Assembly: GCA_003695835.1 (NCBI GenBank)
Contig: RFHN01000264.1
Location: forward strand, 1 to 12,975
Reading direction: 5' to 3'
DNA length: 12,975 nucleotides
Source: Armatimonadota bacterium
GTDB taxonomy: Bacteria > Armatimonadota > Fimbriimonadia > Fimbriimonadales > ATM1
Below are positions 1-7,255 of the stretch, one piece after another (position 1 is the stretch's first letter; every line of letters begins with the position of its first letter). The position numbers and the translations under genes are program-made. The notes beneath the pieces were generated by a model. It was not told the DNA's origin, made no database searches, and was given only the letters and a program-made list of their open reading frames with translations.

Positions 1-830
1 ACCGCCTCGTCGTAGGCTCGCTTCGCGATGTCCCGCGTCTCAGGCCTGAGGAACAGATCGAGAATGGCAAATCGCGGAAGGCGACAGGTCTCCTGGTTGA
101 AGCGGAGAAGCTCGGAAGTGCGGGTGATTTCGGTCGTGGATCGTCCGGTCGCTTTCTGTTGCAGTTCGGGTAAGAGACATTGATAGTACGAGGCAAGATC
201 TTGGCCTCGACAGTGCTCGAGATGCGCGCAGAGCATCCCCATCAGCTCGTTCTTGACCTTGACAGCCATCTCTCGCTGTTCCGGCAAACAGAGGCGCTCG
301 ACCGTCAAGTCCAAAGCCCACTCAAACGTACTTTGCAGGCAAGAGAAGACCTGCGACGTCGGGATGTCTGCCGTCGTCATCGGCCGCGGGTCTGTGCTCG
401 CGATTCCGCGCCAGCCCCAGGCCTCCGTCGCCTGATCGAGAAGGGAGGCGTTGCCGCGTGTAAGCCGCTCAAGATTGATGCCAGATTGGAGAAGCCTTTC
501 GCGCGTGATCGGCGTCTCGCTGCCGAACAGCGCGGAGAATTCGCCCGCAGCCGACCAGAAGTCTCTCGTCGAACCGTCGTTTCGCGGGAGCGCGACGAAC
601 GGCTTCTCGGCAGTGACGCCGCCCGGCAGTTTTGCGAAATAGTCCGTATCGTGAACGCCCGCGACCAGGCGAATCGAAAGCCCCAACTCCTCGGCGGCGC
701 GCAGAATCAAAGCCTTGACCGGCTCGTCCCAAAAGACGGTTTGTCCCAACGCAAGCAGCGGCACGCCGGGCGCCGTTTCGGCAATCTCCCGGAGCACCTG
801 CGATACGCTTGGGCGAATGGCTGAGTTCAC
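1..830 (-). CDS. Protein of unknown function, 3' end outside window
   Basis: An open frame of 276 complete codons runs from a GTG at 830-828 to the window edge without a stop, so the C-terminus is missing. I do not recognise the family. The first 80 residues look like an alpha/beta fold: a hydrophobic strand around residues 24-34, a helix at 37-50, a second strand at 52-59, then the acidic motif GVHDTDYFAK at 58-67. The remainder (about 105-276) is predicted mostly helical, with several Cys residues (164, 181, 201, 207, 218, 249) and no signal peptide or membrane segment, so it is probably cytoplasmic. The GTG overlaps the polA stop as GTGA, and a purine-rich GGAAGG lies 7 bases upstream; both support this start and suggest translational coupling to polA. 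Co-transcription hints at, but does not prove, a nucleic-acid-related role. Confidence 0.8.
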   Translation of the reverse strand, partial: MNSAIRPSVSQVLREIAETAPGVPLLALGQTVFWDEPVKALILRAAEELGLSIRLVAGVHDTDYFAKLPGGVTAEKPFVALPRNDGSTRDFWSAAGEFSALFGSETPITRERLLQSGINLERLTRGNASLLDQATEAWGWRGIASTDPRPMTTADIPTSQVFSCLQSTFEWALDLTVERLCLPEQREMAVKVKNELMGMLCAHLEHCRGQDLASYYQCLLPELQQKATGRSTTEITRTSELLRFNQETCRLPRFAILDLFLRPETRDIAKRAYDEA

Positions 831-3403
831 GCACGCACCTTCCGTTCCAGGGGTCTCATCTCCAGCCAGTTCGGCCCCACCTTTGCGTCCACTTCGATCG
901 GGACGTCTAACTCCATCGCAGTCTCCATCGCTTCGCGAAGTTCCTCGACCAGGTCCTCCTTCGGGTCCCACTCGAACAACAGCTCGTCATGCACTTGCAG
1001 CAGCATTCGCGTCCGCTTCCCATGGAGGATCTCGTCAATTCGAATCATCGCGAGCTTGATCAGGTCCGCCGATCCGCCTTGCAGGGGCGCGTTGATCGCC
1101 TGCCTCTCCGCGTAAGCCCGCGCAATCCGGTTGCCCGCGTGGATGTCAGGGAAGTACCGCCTTCTTCCGAACAATGTCGTGGTATATCCGCGCTCGCGTG
1201 CCAGCTCCAGGGTCCGATCGATGTACTCGCGCACCTTGGGGAAACGCTCGAAGTACTGTTTGATCAGCTGCTGAGCCTCTTTCACGGAGAATTCGCCACC
1301 GAGCTGATTCGCCAGTCCGTAGCCGGTAACACCGTAGAGGACGGCGTAGTTCAGCATCTTCGCGTAGCGACGATGCTCTGGCGACACCTGGTCAATCGGT
1401 TCGTTCCACATCAGCGAGGCGGTAGCCGCGTGCACGTCCTTTCCCGTACGAAACGCGTCCATCAACGTCGGGTCGTGGCACTCGTGGGCCAAGAAACGGA
1501 GCTCGATTTGGGAGTAGTCCAGCGAAAGCAACTGAAAACCCTCGTCGGCCACGAACGCCTTGCGAATCGTCCGGCCAAGCTCCGTCCGTATCGGTATGTT
1601 TTGCAAATTCGGCTCGACGCTGCTGAGTCGCCCCGTGGCGGCAACGTGCTGTTCGTACGTCGTGTGGATTCTTCCGTCCTCCGCGATCAGCTTGGGCAAC
1701 GAGGTCGCGTACGTGCTCCGGAGTTTCGTCAACTCGCGCCAGCGCAACACCAGCCGGGCGATCTCGTGATCGCCGGCAAGTTGCAAGAGCACCTCACTTC
1801 CGGTCGCATACCCCGTTTTTGTCTTTTTGGAGGGGGGCAGTCCGAGTTTCTCGAAAAGCACGGCACCGAGTTGTTGGGTACTTCCGATGTTGAACTCCTC
1901 GCCCGCAATCGCGTAGATTTCACGCTCGACGCGCTGGATCTCGTCCGCCAACTCTTCGGCGAACTCCTCCAGCTCTTTCGCGTGGACCTTGATGCCTACG
2001 TGCTCCATTTTCGCCAGAATCGGCGCAAGGGGCGCTTCGATTTCGTCGTACACCCTCCATTGCTCCTCTTCGACGAGTTTCTTCGTAAGGGGCTCGACCA
2101 GCCGATCCATGGCAGACGCCGCCCCAGCCGCACTCGGATCGGGCGACTCATTCAGGTAACCCCGCGCCAGGTCCTCCAAGTCGTAATTCGATCGAGAGGA
2201 CTGGAGCACATACGCTGCGAGCAGCGTATCGAACGCAGGCCGCTCGAAACAGGCGGTCTTGCGCAGCAAACTCTTTCCATGATGGAGACGGAGCTGCCCA
2301 GGGATCCTCCGGACCAGCTCCTCGCCCACCTCGCGAGAGAACGTCCGCGCCTCGGTGCCGATGGCAACGGCCGCTTCATCCTCGAGAACGCAGAGACCGC
2401 AGGGCTGGCCGTTCAACCAAGCTATCACCTCTTCGGCATTCCGCGCCGGTTTCGCGTCCACTTCCGCCGTCTGTCCCCCCATCTGCACAGAAAAAAGATC
2501 CCCCTGGCCACCGACAAGGTACGGCTTGAGCACTTCGGGGAGGCGGCGGCCATGCATGCGGAACTCTAAACTCTCGAAGACACTCCGAGCCTCGTGTAGC
2601 TGCTCCTCCGACACCGAGTAGGGAGGATAGGAAAACTCGATGGGCACATCGCGCTGTATCGTCGCGAGCCACTTGTACTTCGGAATCTCCTCTTTGAACG
2701 GCTCGATCTTCTTGCGATACTTCTCCGGCACTTCGTCCAAGCGAGCGAGGATCTCCTCGACCGACCCGAACTTCTGCAGCAGCTCTGTGGCGCTCTTCGG
2801 GCCGATGCCGGGCACCCCCGGTATGTTGTCGCTGGGATCGCCGACCAACGCTTTGTAGTCCGGAACCAGCTCCGGTCCGAAACCGAACCGCTCCCGAACT
2901 GCGGCGACATCGTATATCACCACGTCCGACACACCCCGCCGAGTCGTCATCACGCGCACGGCGTCGTCCACGAGTTGGAGCTGGTCGAGATCGCCCGAAA
3001 CGATGATCGTCTCGTAGCCCCGTTTCTCCGCATCCAAAGAGATCGCACCGATCACGTCGTCGGCTTCATATCCCTCCACTTCGATGGACGGAATGCCGAG
3101 AGCGGCGATGAGATCCCGCGCAACGGGCAGTTGCTGTTTCAGGTCGTCCGGCGTCTCCGAACGGGTCCCCTTGTACTCTTCGTAGGCCTCGTCGCGGAAC
3201 GTCTTGCCGGGAGCATCAAAGGCAACGACGATGGAATCCGGTTTCTCGCGCTCGAACAGCACGAACAACATGCTCACAAGACCGAAGAGGGCGTTGGTCG
3301 GTCGGCCGTCGCTCGTGCTCATGTACCGGGTGCCGTAAAACGCGCGGAACAGCAGGCTGTACCCGTCAATGATCACCAGTTTCTTGCGCTTCTTCGCACC
3401 CAC
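827..3403 (-). CDS. polA: DNA polymerase I (5' nuclease plus polymerase; proofreading domain degenerate)
   Basis: An 858-residue family A polymerase that fills gaps, removes RNA primers and works in excision repair. The 5' nuclease domain spans about 1-295, with metal-binding acidic residues visible at D13, D63, E113/D115/D116, D138/D140 and D189/D192 (in GDPSDN) and the helix-hairpin-helix GVPGIGPKSA. Residues about 310-445 occupy the 3'-5' exonuclease position, but the DxE and NxxxD motifs are absent, as in Taq and Bst polymerases. The polymerase domain shows motif A DYSQIELR (D629), motif B RRYAKMLNYAVLYG (677-691) and motif C VHDE (D806, E807). Motif B has Tyr686 where E. coli (F762) and Taq (F667) have Phe. 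Length fits the family (Taq 832, E. coli 928). The start is a GTG; an in-frame TAA lies 13-15 bases upstream, so no longer start exists. No ribosome-binding site precedes it. The stop overlaps the next gene by 4 bases. Confidence 0.98.
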   Translation of the reverse strand: MGAKKRKKLVIIDGYSLLFRAFYGTRYMSTSDGRPTNALFGLVSMLFVLFEREKPDSIVVAFDAPGKTFRDEAYEEYKGTRSETPDDLKQQLPVARDLIAALGIPSIEVEGYEADDVIGAISLDAEKRGYETIIVSGDLDQLQLVDDAVRVMTTRRGVSDVVIYDVAAVRERFGFGPELVPDYKALVGDPSDNIPGVPGIGPKSATELLQKFGSVEEILARLDEVPEKYRKKIEPFKEEIPKYKWLATIQRDVPIEFSYPPYSVSEEQLHEARSVFESLEFRMHGRRLPEVLKPYLVGGQGDLFSVQMGGQTAEVDAKPARNAEEVIAWLNGQPCGLCVLEDEAAVAIGTEARTFSREVGEELVRRIPGQLRLHHGKSLLRKTACFERPAFDTLLAAYVLQSSRSNYDLEDLARGYLNESPDPSAAGAASAMDRLVEPLTKKLVEEEQWRVYDEIEAPLAPILAKMEHVGIKVHAKELEEFAEELADEIQRVEREIYAIAGEEFNIGSTQQLGAVLFEKLGLPPSKKTKTGYATGSEVLLQLAGDHEIARLVLRWRELTKLRSTYATSLPKLIAEDGRIHTTYEQHVAATGRLSSVEPNLQNIPIRTELGRTIRKAFVADEGFQLLSLDYSQIELRFLAHECHDPTLMDAFRTGKDVHAATASLMWNEPIDQVSPEHRRYAKMLNYAVLYGVTGYGLANQLGGEFSVKEAQQLIKQYFERFPKVREYIDRTLELARERGYTTTLFGRRRYFPDIHAGNRIARAYAERQAINAPLQGGSADLIKLAMIRIDEILHGKRTRMLLQVHDELLFEWDPKEDLVEELREAMETAMELDVPIEVDAKVGPNWLEMRPLERKVRA

Positions 3404-3412
3404 GATATTCGA

Positions 3413-3418
3413 ATCTTA
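3413..3418 (-). promoter_or_regulatory. Probable -10 box of polA (TAAGAT)
   Basis: Read on the minus strand, GGTAAGAT ends 9 bases before the polA GTG. A normal start 7-8 bases after the box would put the transcript end within about 2 bases of the start codon, and no Shine-Dalgarno sequence is present. No convincing -35 is visible. It overlaps the upstream part of the divergent tRNA promoter. Confidence 0.4.
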
Positions 3419-3429
3419 CCGCCTTCGCC

Positions 3430-3437
3430 GGTATACT
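3430..3437 (+). promoter_or_regulatory. Probable promoter -10 of tRNA-Leu (GGTATACT)
   Basis: TATACT at 3432-3437 differs from the bacterial -10 consensus at one position and ends 12 bases before the first base of the tRNA, leaving a precursor leader of about 6 bases. The -35 position holds only TTCGAA-like sequence (3408-3413, spacing 18), a poor match. The same GGTA(T/G)ACT string recurs at 7240 and 10145. Confidence 0.55.
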
Positions 3438-3449
3438 TCCGTCTCCCTC

Positions 3450-3535
3450 GCCGGAGTGGCGGAATGGTAGACGCGGCGGTCTCAAAAACCGTTGAGGGCA
3501 ACCTCGTGTGGGTTCGAATCCCACCTCCGGCACCA
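3450..3535 (+). tRNA. tRNA-Leu, anticodon CAA, CCA end encoded
   Basis: This 86-base class II tRNA folds fully by eye. The acceptor stem GCCGGAG pairs with CTCCGGC. The D stem is GCG/CGC. The anticodon stem GCGGT/ACCGT encloses the loop CTCAAAA, with anticodon CAA at 3483-3485, which reads the UUG leucine codon. A long variable arm has the stem GAGG/CCTC, as expected of tRNA-Leu. The T arm is GTGGG-TTCGAAT-CCCAC. The discriminator A and CCA are genome-encoded at 3532-3535. The gene stands alone between polA (divergent, 46 bases away) and pyrE (convergent, 35 bases away). The 35-base gap to pyrE shows no terminator hairpin. Confidence 0.98.
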
Positions 3536-3570
3536 GCGCGCCCGATGGAACGCGTCTCCCCGGTCTCTTC

Positions 3571-4137
3571 TTACAAGTTTCGACTGCCAGGCTCCCGGAT
3601 CGGTACCTCTGCAAGCCAGTCCGGCACCTCGTCCGGGGCGTAAGACTTCGCTTCCACCCGTGCCGCAGCGTACAGCGGAACCCCGAAATCCTGAGGGCAT
3701 TCGCTGCGATCCACCAGCACGCCAACACCCACCACATCCGCACCCGCGCCTTGGAGAACCTCGAGAACCTCCCGAACGCTAAGCCCCGTGGTCAGCACGT
3801 CGTCTACGACTAACACCTTCGCCCCGGGAGCGATCCGCGCCCCGCGACGCAGAACCCTCTTCCCCTCTTCCCGCTCGATGTAGAGAGCGCGAAGCCCCAT
3901 CTGTCGAGCCACCTCGAACGCAATCAGGATTCCTCCCGTCGTGGGACCGGCTACGATCTCCGCGCCCGAGTCTGCGAACCGAGAGGCGATTTCGGAACAG
4001 ACTTCCGAAAGTAACGTCGGCTGCTCCAATACTCGGAATTTCTCGAAATAAACATCGCTGTGCCTGCCGGAGGAAAGCACGAAATGGCCGCGAAGAATCG
4101 CGCCCGCTTCCTCCATCGCGCGAATCAGATCAGCCAT
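3571..4137 (-). CDS. pyrE: Orotate phosphoribosyltransferase
   Basis: A 188-residue type I phosphoribosyltransferase that converts orotate and PRPP to orotidine 5'-monophosphate, the fifth step of de novo UMP synthesis in the cytoplasm. The PRPP-binding motif VLVVDDVLTTGLS is at 108-120. The orotate/5' segment LSSGRHSDVYFEK is at 21-33, and the loop region around EREEGKR at 88-94 supplies basic residues expected near the pyrophosphate. Length matches the short bacterial OPRTase form (about 180-215). The ATG start overlaps the 3' end of panD by 8 bases, so it is the last gene of the ccmE-ccmF-panD-pyrE run and probably translationally coupled. No pyrimidine-responsive leader or attenuator is visible before it; expression should follow the operon promoter. 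A related purine PRTase is unlikely given the orotate-type N-terminal signature. Confidence 0.95.
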   Translation of the reverse strand: MADLIRAMEEAGAILRGHFVLSSGRHSDVYFEKFRVLEQPTLLSEVCSEIASRFADSGAEIVAGPTTGGILIAFEVARQMGLRALYIEREEGKRVLRRGARIAPGAKVLVVDDVLTTGLSVREVLEVLQGAGADVVGVGVLVDRSECPQDFGVPLYAAARVEAKSYAPDEVPDWLAEVPIREPGSRNL

Positions 4138-4492
4138 GGCGTGCGAAGGGCGTCAATTCCCGAACGATTCGATTGTGTTCATCCAGAAGAACGATTTGCG
4201 GCACGACCTCTTCGTCCGTCCACGTGAACGCGGCGATGATGAGGCGGTCGCCGGGCTCGGCGTAGAACGCAGCCGCTCCGTTCAAACCGATGCAGCCCCG
4301 CTCGCCGCGAAACGCGTAGGTCGTGAGCCGCTTCCCGTTCTCGACGTTCCAAACATGAACGTATTCGCCGTCCTTCAATCCGACGGCGTCCATGACGTCC
4401 GGGCAGATCTCGATGCTGCCGACGTACTCGGCGTTCGCATAGGTAACGCGCGCGTGGTGAATCTTGGATTTAAGAAGCTTGACCAGTCTCAT
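4130..4492 (-). CDS. panD: Aspartate 1-decarboxylase (pyruvoyl-dependent)
   Basis: This 120-residue proenzyme makes beta-alanine from L-aspartate for pantothenate and coenzyme A. The protein self-cleaves at a Gly-Ser bond; here YVGSI at 23-27 places the cut between Gly25 and Ser26, Ser26 becoming the pyruvoyl group. By alignment with the E. coli enzyme, Lys10, Arg55 and Tyr59 match K9, R54 and Y58, and NGAAA (71-75) is conserved. I chose the ATG at 4492 because KSKIHHARVT then falls at the normal distance from the N-terminus. An upstream ATG at 4534 would add 14 basic residues unlike the family. The start lies 23 bases inside ccmF, and the end overlaps pyrE by 8 bases. Presence in a cytochrome maturation operon is an unusual pairing with no evident metabolic logic. 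Confidence 0.95.
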   Translation of the reverse strand: MRLVKLLKSKIHHARVTYANAEYVGSIEICPDVMDAVGLKDGEYVHVWNVENGKRLTTYAFRGERGCIGLNGAAAFYAEPGDRLIIAAFTWTDEEVVPQIVLLDEHNRIVRELTPFARHG

Positions 4493-6836
4493 CGGACTCT
4501 TGAGGCACCTTCTTCGCGGTCTGGCGCACCGCAAACAGGCCTCCGAGCGTTAGGATACCTGCGCCAAGCCAGACCAACCCCGTCAGCGGCTTGAAGAAAA
4601 GCTGTGTAAACATATAAGGTTCCTGGAAATCGATCCGGAGGGTCGCCTCGCCGCTCGCTGCATCCAACCGCTCGAGATACGCGACGAAATCGGCGCCGAT
4701 GTTGGCGCCCACGTTCTCCATCCCGTTCTGCGTCAGCTCGATCGTGGGATGCGCCCGGTGTGTCTGACCCTCATACGAAACCAGGAGCTCGACGCCGAAC
4801 TTCGCTCCCGGTTTCCCAGGCTCGCCTTCGCGAGTCGAGGCGACGTACTTGATCTGGATCTGGTTGTCCTCCAGGCCCCTCGTCTCCCCGGGCTTCATGG
4901 TAAACGAACTCTGAAAAGCGCGGGACGGCTCGCCGATCGCGAGATAGAGGTCATACAGGAACGTCCTGCGAATGTACGGCCGCGTCACCGGGCGCAGCTC
5001 GCCTCGCAGCATCGCAGCCATCGGCTCATAGAAGAACACCGGCCGGGCTACCCAAGTGTCGAACCCCTCCGAAAGCGACGCCAACCGAATCGGCACCCGA
5101 CAGTTCGAATCGAACACCTCTTCGTGCGTCGGCATTCGCTCCAGCATCGCAAGATACGCCGCGGGCCCGACGACCAGTTGCTGCGGATGGGAGGGCGTGA
5201 TCACGCCCGACGCGCTCTTCTCGAACGCCCGTGAAACGACCAACCCGAGCATGAGAAGCGAAACGCCAACGTGCGTGAGAAACGTCGCCCAGCCACCGGA
5301 CTTGGCGCGGATTCGCTCGATCATGCGCCAAAGGTTTCCGACAACCGCGAACGTCGTGGCAAAGATCAAGAGGAAGAAGAGAATCAGCTGCGGCCGGCTG
5401 CCTATGGATTGGAGCAACGTCTGGCGCTGAGAGGCTTCGGTCGGATCCGCGGTGAGGCCGGCCAACACAAGACCCATGGAGATCACGCCGAACAGCAGCA
5501 CCGACGCCAGCGTCACGTTCGCCACCTGAGCCAGCCGCTCGGGACGCGTCTTCTTCCAGCCCAAAAACGGAGCGACCGCCATGCCGACCATGAGGAACAG
5601 ATACGGAATCGCGGCAAAACGGTTGTACACTTCCTCGCCCACGACGCTCGCGTTCTGGCCGACCACCGCCGAGAAGAACGGCTTCGACATGCCCAAACTC
5701 GCGAACAGAGCGATGAGATACAGAAGAGCCATGCCCGCAACCATCCCCCACCCGCGAGGGCCTGGAGCCTTCGATTTCGGAGCGCGAACCCCTCGGAACG
5801 CGAGCACGCTCAGCCCGAAAAACAACAGCACGGCGCCAATCACGAGAGCAGCCAAGACCCCGTGCGCCCCCTCCGTCATCTTTGCGAAGCTGTGGACGCT
5901 CACGTTCGCAAGGGCCCCACTGCGAGTGAGATAGGTTCCGTACGCAAAACTGACGAACGGCAGCATGGCCGCCACGAAGTTCCACCGGACCGCCATCCCT
6001 CGATTCGCGGCGAGATAAAGCGAGTGAACGAGCGCGGCGGTCGCCAAGAACGGAACGAGGCTCACGTTCTCCACCGGATCCCAGGCCCAGAATCCTCCCC
6101 AGCCGAGCGTCTCATACGCCCACAAGCCGCCCATCACCAAACCCGTGCCCAAGGCGGTCATCGAGAAGACGGCCCACGGACGGATCGCCTTTTGCCACGT
6201 CGTGTCCTTGGCAATCGCGCTGGCGCCCGCCCAGGCGAACAGCGCAAGCAGCGATCCGAAACCGATGAAGATCACCCACGGGTGAATCGCCATCCAGTAG
6301 TTCTGGAGCACCGGATTCAAGCCCGTTCCGGTCGGAGGCATGTGAATGCGACCCTGCGAGTCGAGCAACTCAGCCGGAATCTTGAACGGCGACTCGTACG
6401 CGAGGATCGCGAGCATCGCCACCAGGAACACCGAAGCGAGAACCGTGTACCACCTTCGCAAGTGGCCCACTCGTCGCCATGCCAGCAGCGTAAACACGGT
6501 GCTCATCAGCGTCCAAAGCAGGAAACTTCCCTCTTGAGCCGCCCAAGCCGCGCTGAAGCGGTAGAGCGTGGGCATGTCCCGCGTCGTGTTGTTGAAAACG
6601 TACAGGTACTGGTACTGCTCGCCCATCAGCAGGGCGAGCAACGTCCCCATCGTGGCGACGACGCACAGCCCTCCGGCGACGAGCAACCGACCGACCCAAA
6701 CCTGGCGGTCCTTCCATGCAGAGAGGATCGCAGCCCCCGCGAAGAACGCCATCGCCCAGAAGACCAAAGCCTTACCCACCCAGCCGAGGGCGACACCCCA
6801 CTGGGGCGCGAGCGGGAATTGATCAACGGGGTTCAC
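4470..6836 (-). CDS. ccmF: Cytochrome c haem lyase subunit CcmF
   Basis: A polytopic inner-membrane protein of 788 residues that takes haem from CcmE and ligates it to apocytochrome c. The WWD signature is at 246-259 (WGGFWAWDPVENVS). The four histidines expected to ligand haem are present at H185 (AIHPW), H271 (LVHSLYL), H315 (SVHSF) and H522 (LTHVG), matching E. coli H173, H261, H303 and H491. Around a dozen or more hydrophobic segments are visible. A large periplasmic region lies at about 540-745 before the last helix at 750-768. This region makes the protein longer than E. coli CcmF (647). The start is GTG, 3 bases after the ccmE stop. The AAQEGS segment at 99-104 has Gln where many homologues have His. 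It sits with ccmE only; no ccmH, ccmG or ccmABC is in the window. Confidence 0.96.
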   Translation of the reverse strand: MNPVDQFPLAPQWGVALGWVGKALVFWAMAFFAGAAILSAWKDRQVWVGRLLVAGGLCVVATMGTLLALLMGEQYQYLYVFNNTTRDMPTLYRFSAAWAAQEGSFLLWTLMSTVFTLLAWRRVGHLRRWYTVLASVFLVAMLAILAYESPFKIPAELLDSQGRIHMPPTGTGLNPVLQNYWMAIHPWVIFIGFGSLLALFAWAGASAIAKDTTWQKAIRPWAVFSMTALGTGLVMGGLWAYETLGWGGFWAWDPVENVSLVPFLATAALVHSLYLAANRGMAVRWNFVAAMLPFVSFAYGTYLTRSGALANVSVHSFAKMTEGAHGVLAALVIGAVLLFFGLSVLAFRGVRAPKSKAPGPRGWGMVAGMALLYLIALFASLGMSKPFFSAVVGQNASVVGEEVYNRFAAIPYLFLMVGMAVAPFLGWKKTRPERLAQVANVTLASVLLFGVISMGLVLAGLTADPTEASQRQTLLQSIGSRPQLILFFLLIFATTFAVVGNLWRMIERIRAKSGGWATFLTHVGVSLLMLGLVVSRAFEKSASGVITPSHPQQLVVGPAAYLAMLERMPTHEEVFDSNCRVPIRLASLSEGFDTWVARPVFFYEPMAAMLRGELRPVTRPYIRRTFLYDLYLAIGEPSRAFQSSFTMKPGETRGLEDNQIQIKYVASTREGEPGKPGAKFGVELLVSYEGQTHRAHPTIELTQNGMENVGANIGADFVAYLERLDAASGEATLRIDFQEPYMFTQLFFKPLTGLVWLGAGILTLGGLFAVRQTAKKVPQESDETGQAS

Positions 6837-6839
6837 GGG

Positions 6840-7208
6840 TTAACTCGAGGCCTCGTACTTGCTGGGGCACTGCGTCTTGATGTCGTCCGCCAGGAAGACG
6901 CCGTTCTCATAATAGCCGCTGACGGACGCTTTTGGAGCCATGTCGAAGTTCCCGGGCTTGGCCTTGCCGTAGCGCACGCGGAGGCGATCGCCGTGCTCGT
7001 CAATCAGGACGAACTCGAAAGCGCCCGCATCCAGGCTCGTTTGCACAGAGGAATGGTCAATCTCGCCTGCGACGTGCACCCTCATCCCGGGATGCTGCGC
7101 GGCTTCCTTGGCGCTCACGTAAGGGCTCGAGGAGCTGAGAAACGCATACAGCGTCATCCCGATTCCCAGAGCGCCCATCAAAATCGCAATCCACGCGCCG
7201 ATCTTCAT
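6840..7208 (-). CDS. ccmE: Haem chaperone CcmE, CxxxY type
   Basis: A 122-residue membrane-anchored periplasmic haem carrier with one N-terminal transmembrane helix (about 5-24), then a small OB-fold-type beta domain (about 40-112). It receives haem from CcmC/CcmD and hands it to CcmF. Family landmarks are the SAKEAAQHPGMRVHVAGEI region (32-50), LRVRYGKAKPGNF (76-88) and VSGYYENGVFLADDI (96-110). At the haem-binding site, Escherichia-type proteins have HxxxY with covalent His. Here the sequence is QCPSKYE, giving Cys114 and Tyr118, a CxxxY motif. This variant is known from archaea and Desulfovibrio ('System I*'). The C-terminus ends four residues after the Tyr. It is the first gene of the operon; the ATG is favoured because it keeps the membrane anchor whole. 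Confidence 0.94.
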   Translation of the reverse strand: MKIGAWIAILMGALGIGMTLYAFLSSSSPYVSAKEAAQHPGMRVHVAGEIDHSSVQTSLDAGAFEFVLIDEHGDRLRVRYGKAKPGNFDMAPKASVSGYYENGVFLADDIKTQCPSKYEASS

Positions 7209-7220
7209 CGTATAGACGTC

Positions 7221-7226
7221 ATTCTA
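7221..7226 (-). promoter_or_regulatory. Possible -10 box of ccmE operon (TAGAAT)
   Basis: On the minus strand TAGAAT ends 12 bases before the ccmE ATG, which would give a leader of only about 5 bases. There is no Shine-Dalgarno match before the ATG and no clear -35 at the right spacing. Confidence 0.35.
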
Positions 7227-7239
7227 TCCGTTTTCAATA

Positions 7240-7247
7240 GGTAGACT
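7240..7247 (+). promoter_or_regulatory. Probable promoter -10 element (GGTAGACT) of the secreted-protein gene
   Basis: GGTAGACT shares 7 of 8 bases with the element before the tRNA and is identical to the one before atpD. A start 7 bases downstream (about 7254) would put the 5' end of the mRNA right at the hairpin beginning at 7256. No -35 match is visible, so this would be an extended -10 type promoter or a lineage-specific element. Confidence 0.45.
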
Positions 7248-7255
7248 CGAAACGC

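Noticed and set aside
989..2569. 526-codon open frame on the plus strand
   Set aside because: It is antisense to polA, whose motifs are unambiguous. The translation is Arg/Leu/Val-rich with no domain signature, as expected of the complementary strand of a GC-rich gene.
3571..4137. pyrE as the phosphoribosyltransferase half of a DprA-PRTase defence pair
   Set aside because: It has an orotate-type signature, lies about 8 kb from the DprA-family gene and belongs to another operon.
4493..4534. 14-residue upstream extension of panD
   Set aside because: It would place the Gly-Ser cleavage site too far from the N-terminus for this family and lies wholly inside ccmF.
7209..7237. TTGAAA, 17 bases, TATACG promoter for ccmE on the minus strand
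   Set aside because: Spacing between the boxes is ideal, but TATACG directly touches the ATG, so transcription would start inside the coding region and cut the membrane anchor.
5271..7244. 657-codon open frame on the plus strand across ccmF and ccmE
   Set aside because: Antisense to two recognisable genes; its composition (Arg, His, Glu, Gln repeats) mirrors the codons of the membrane protein opposite.
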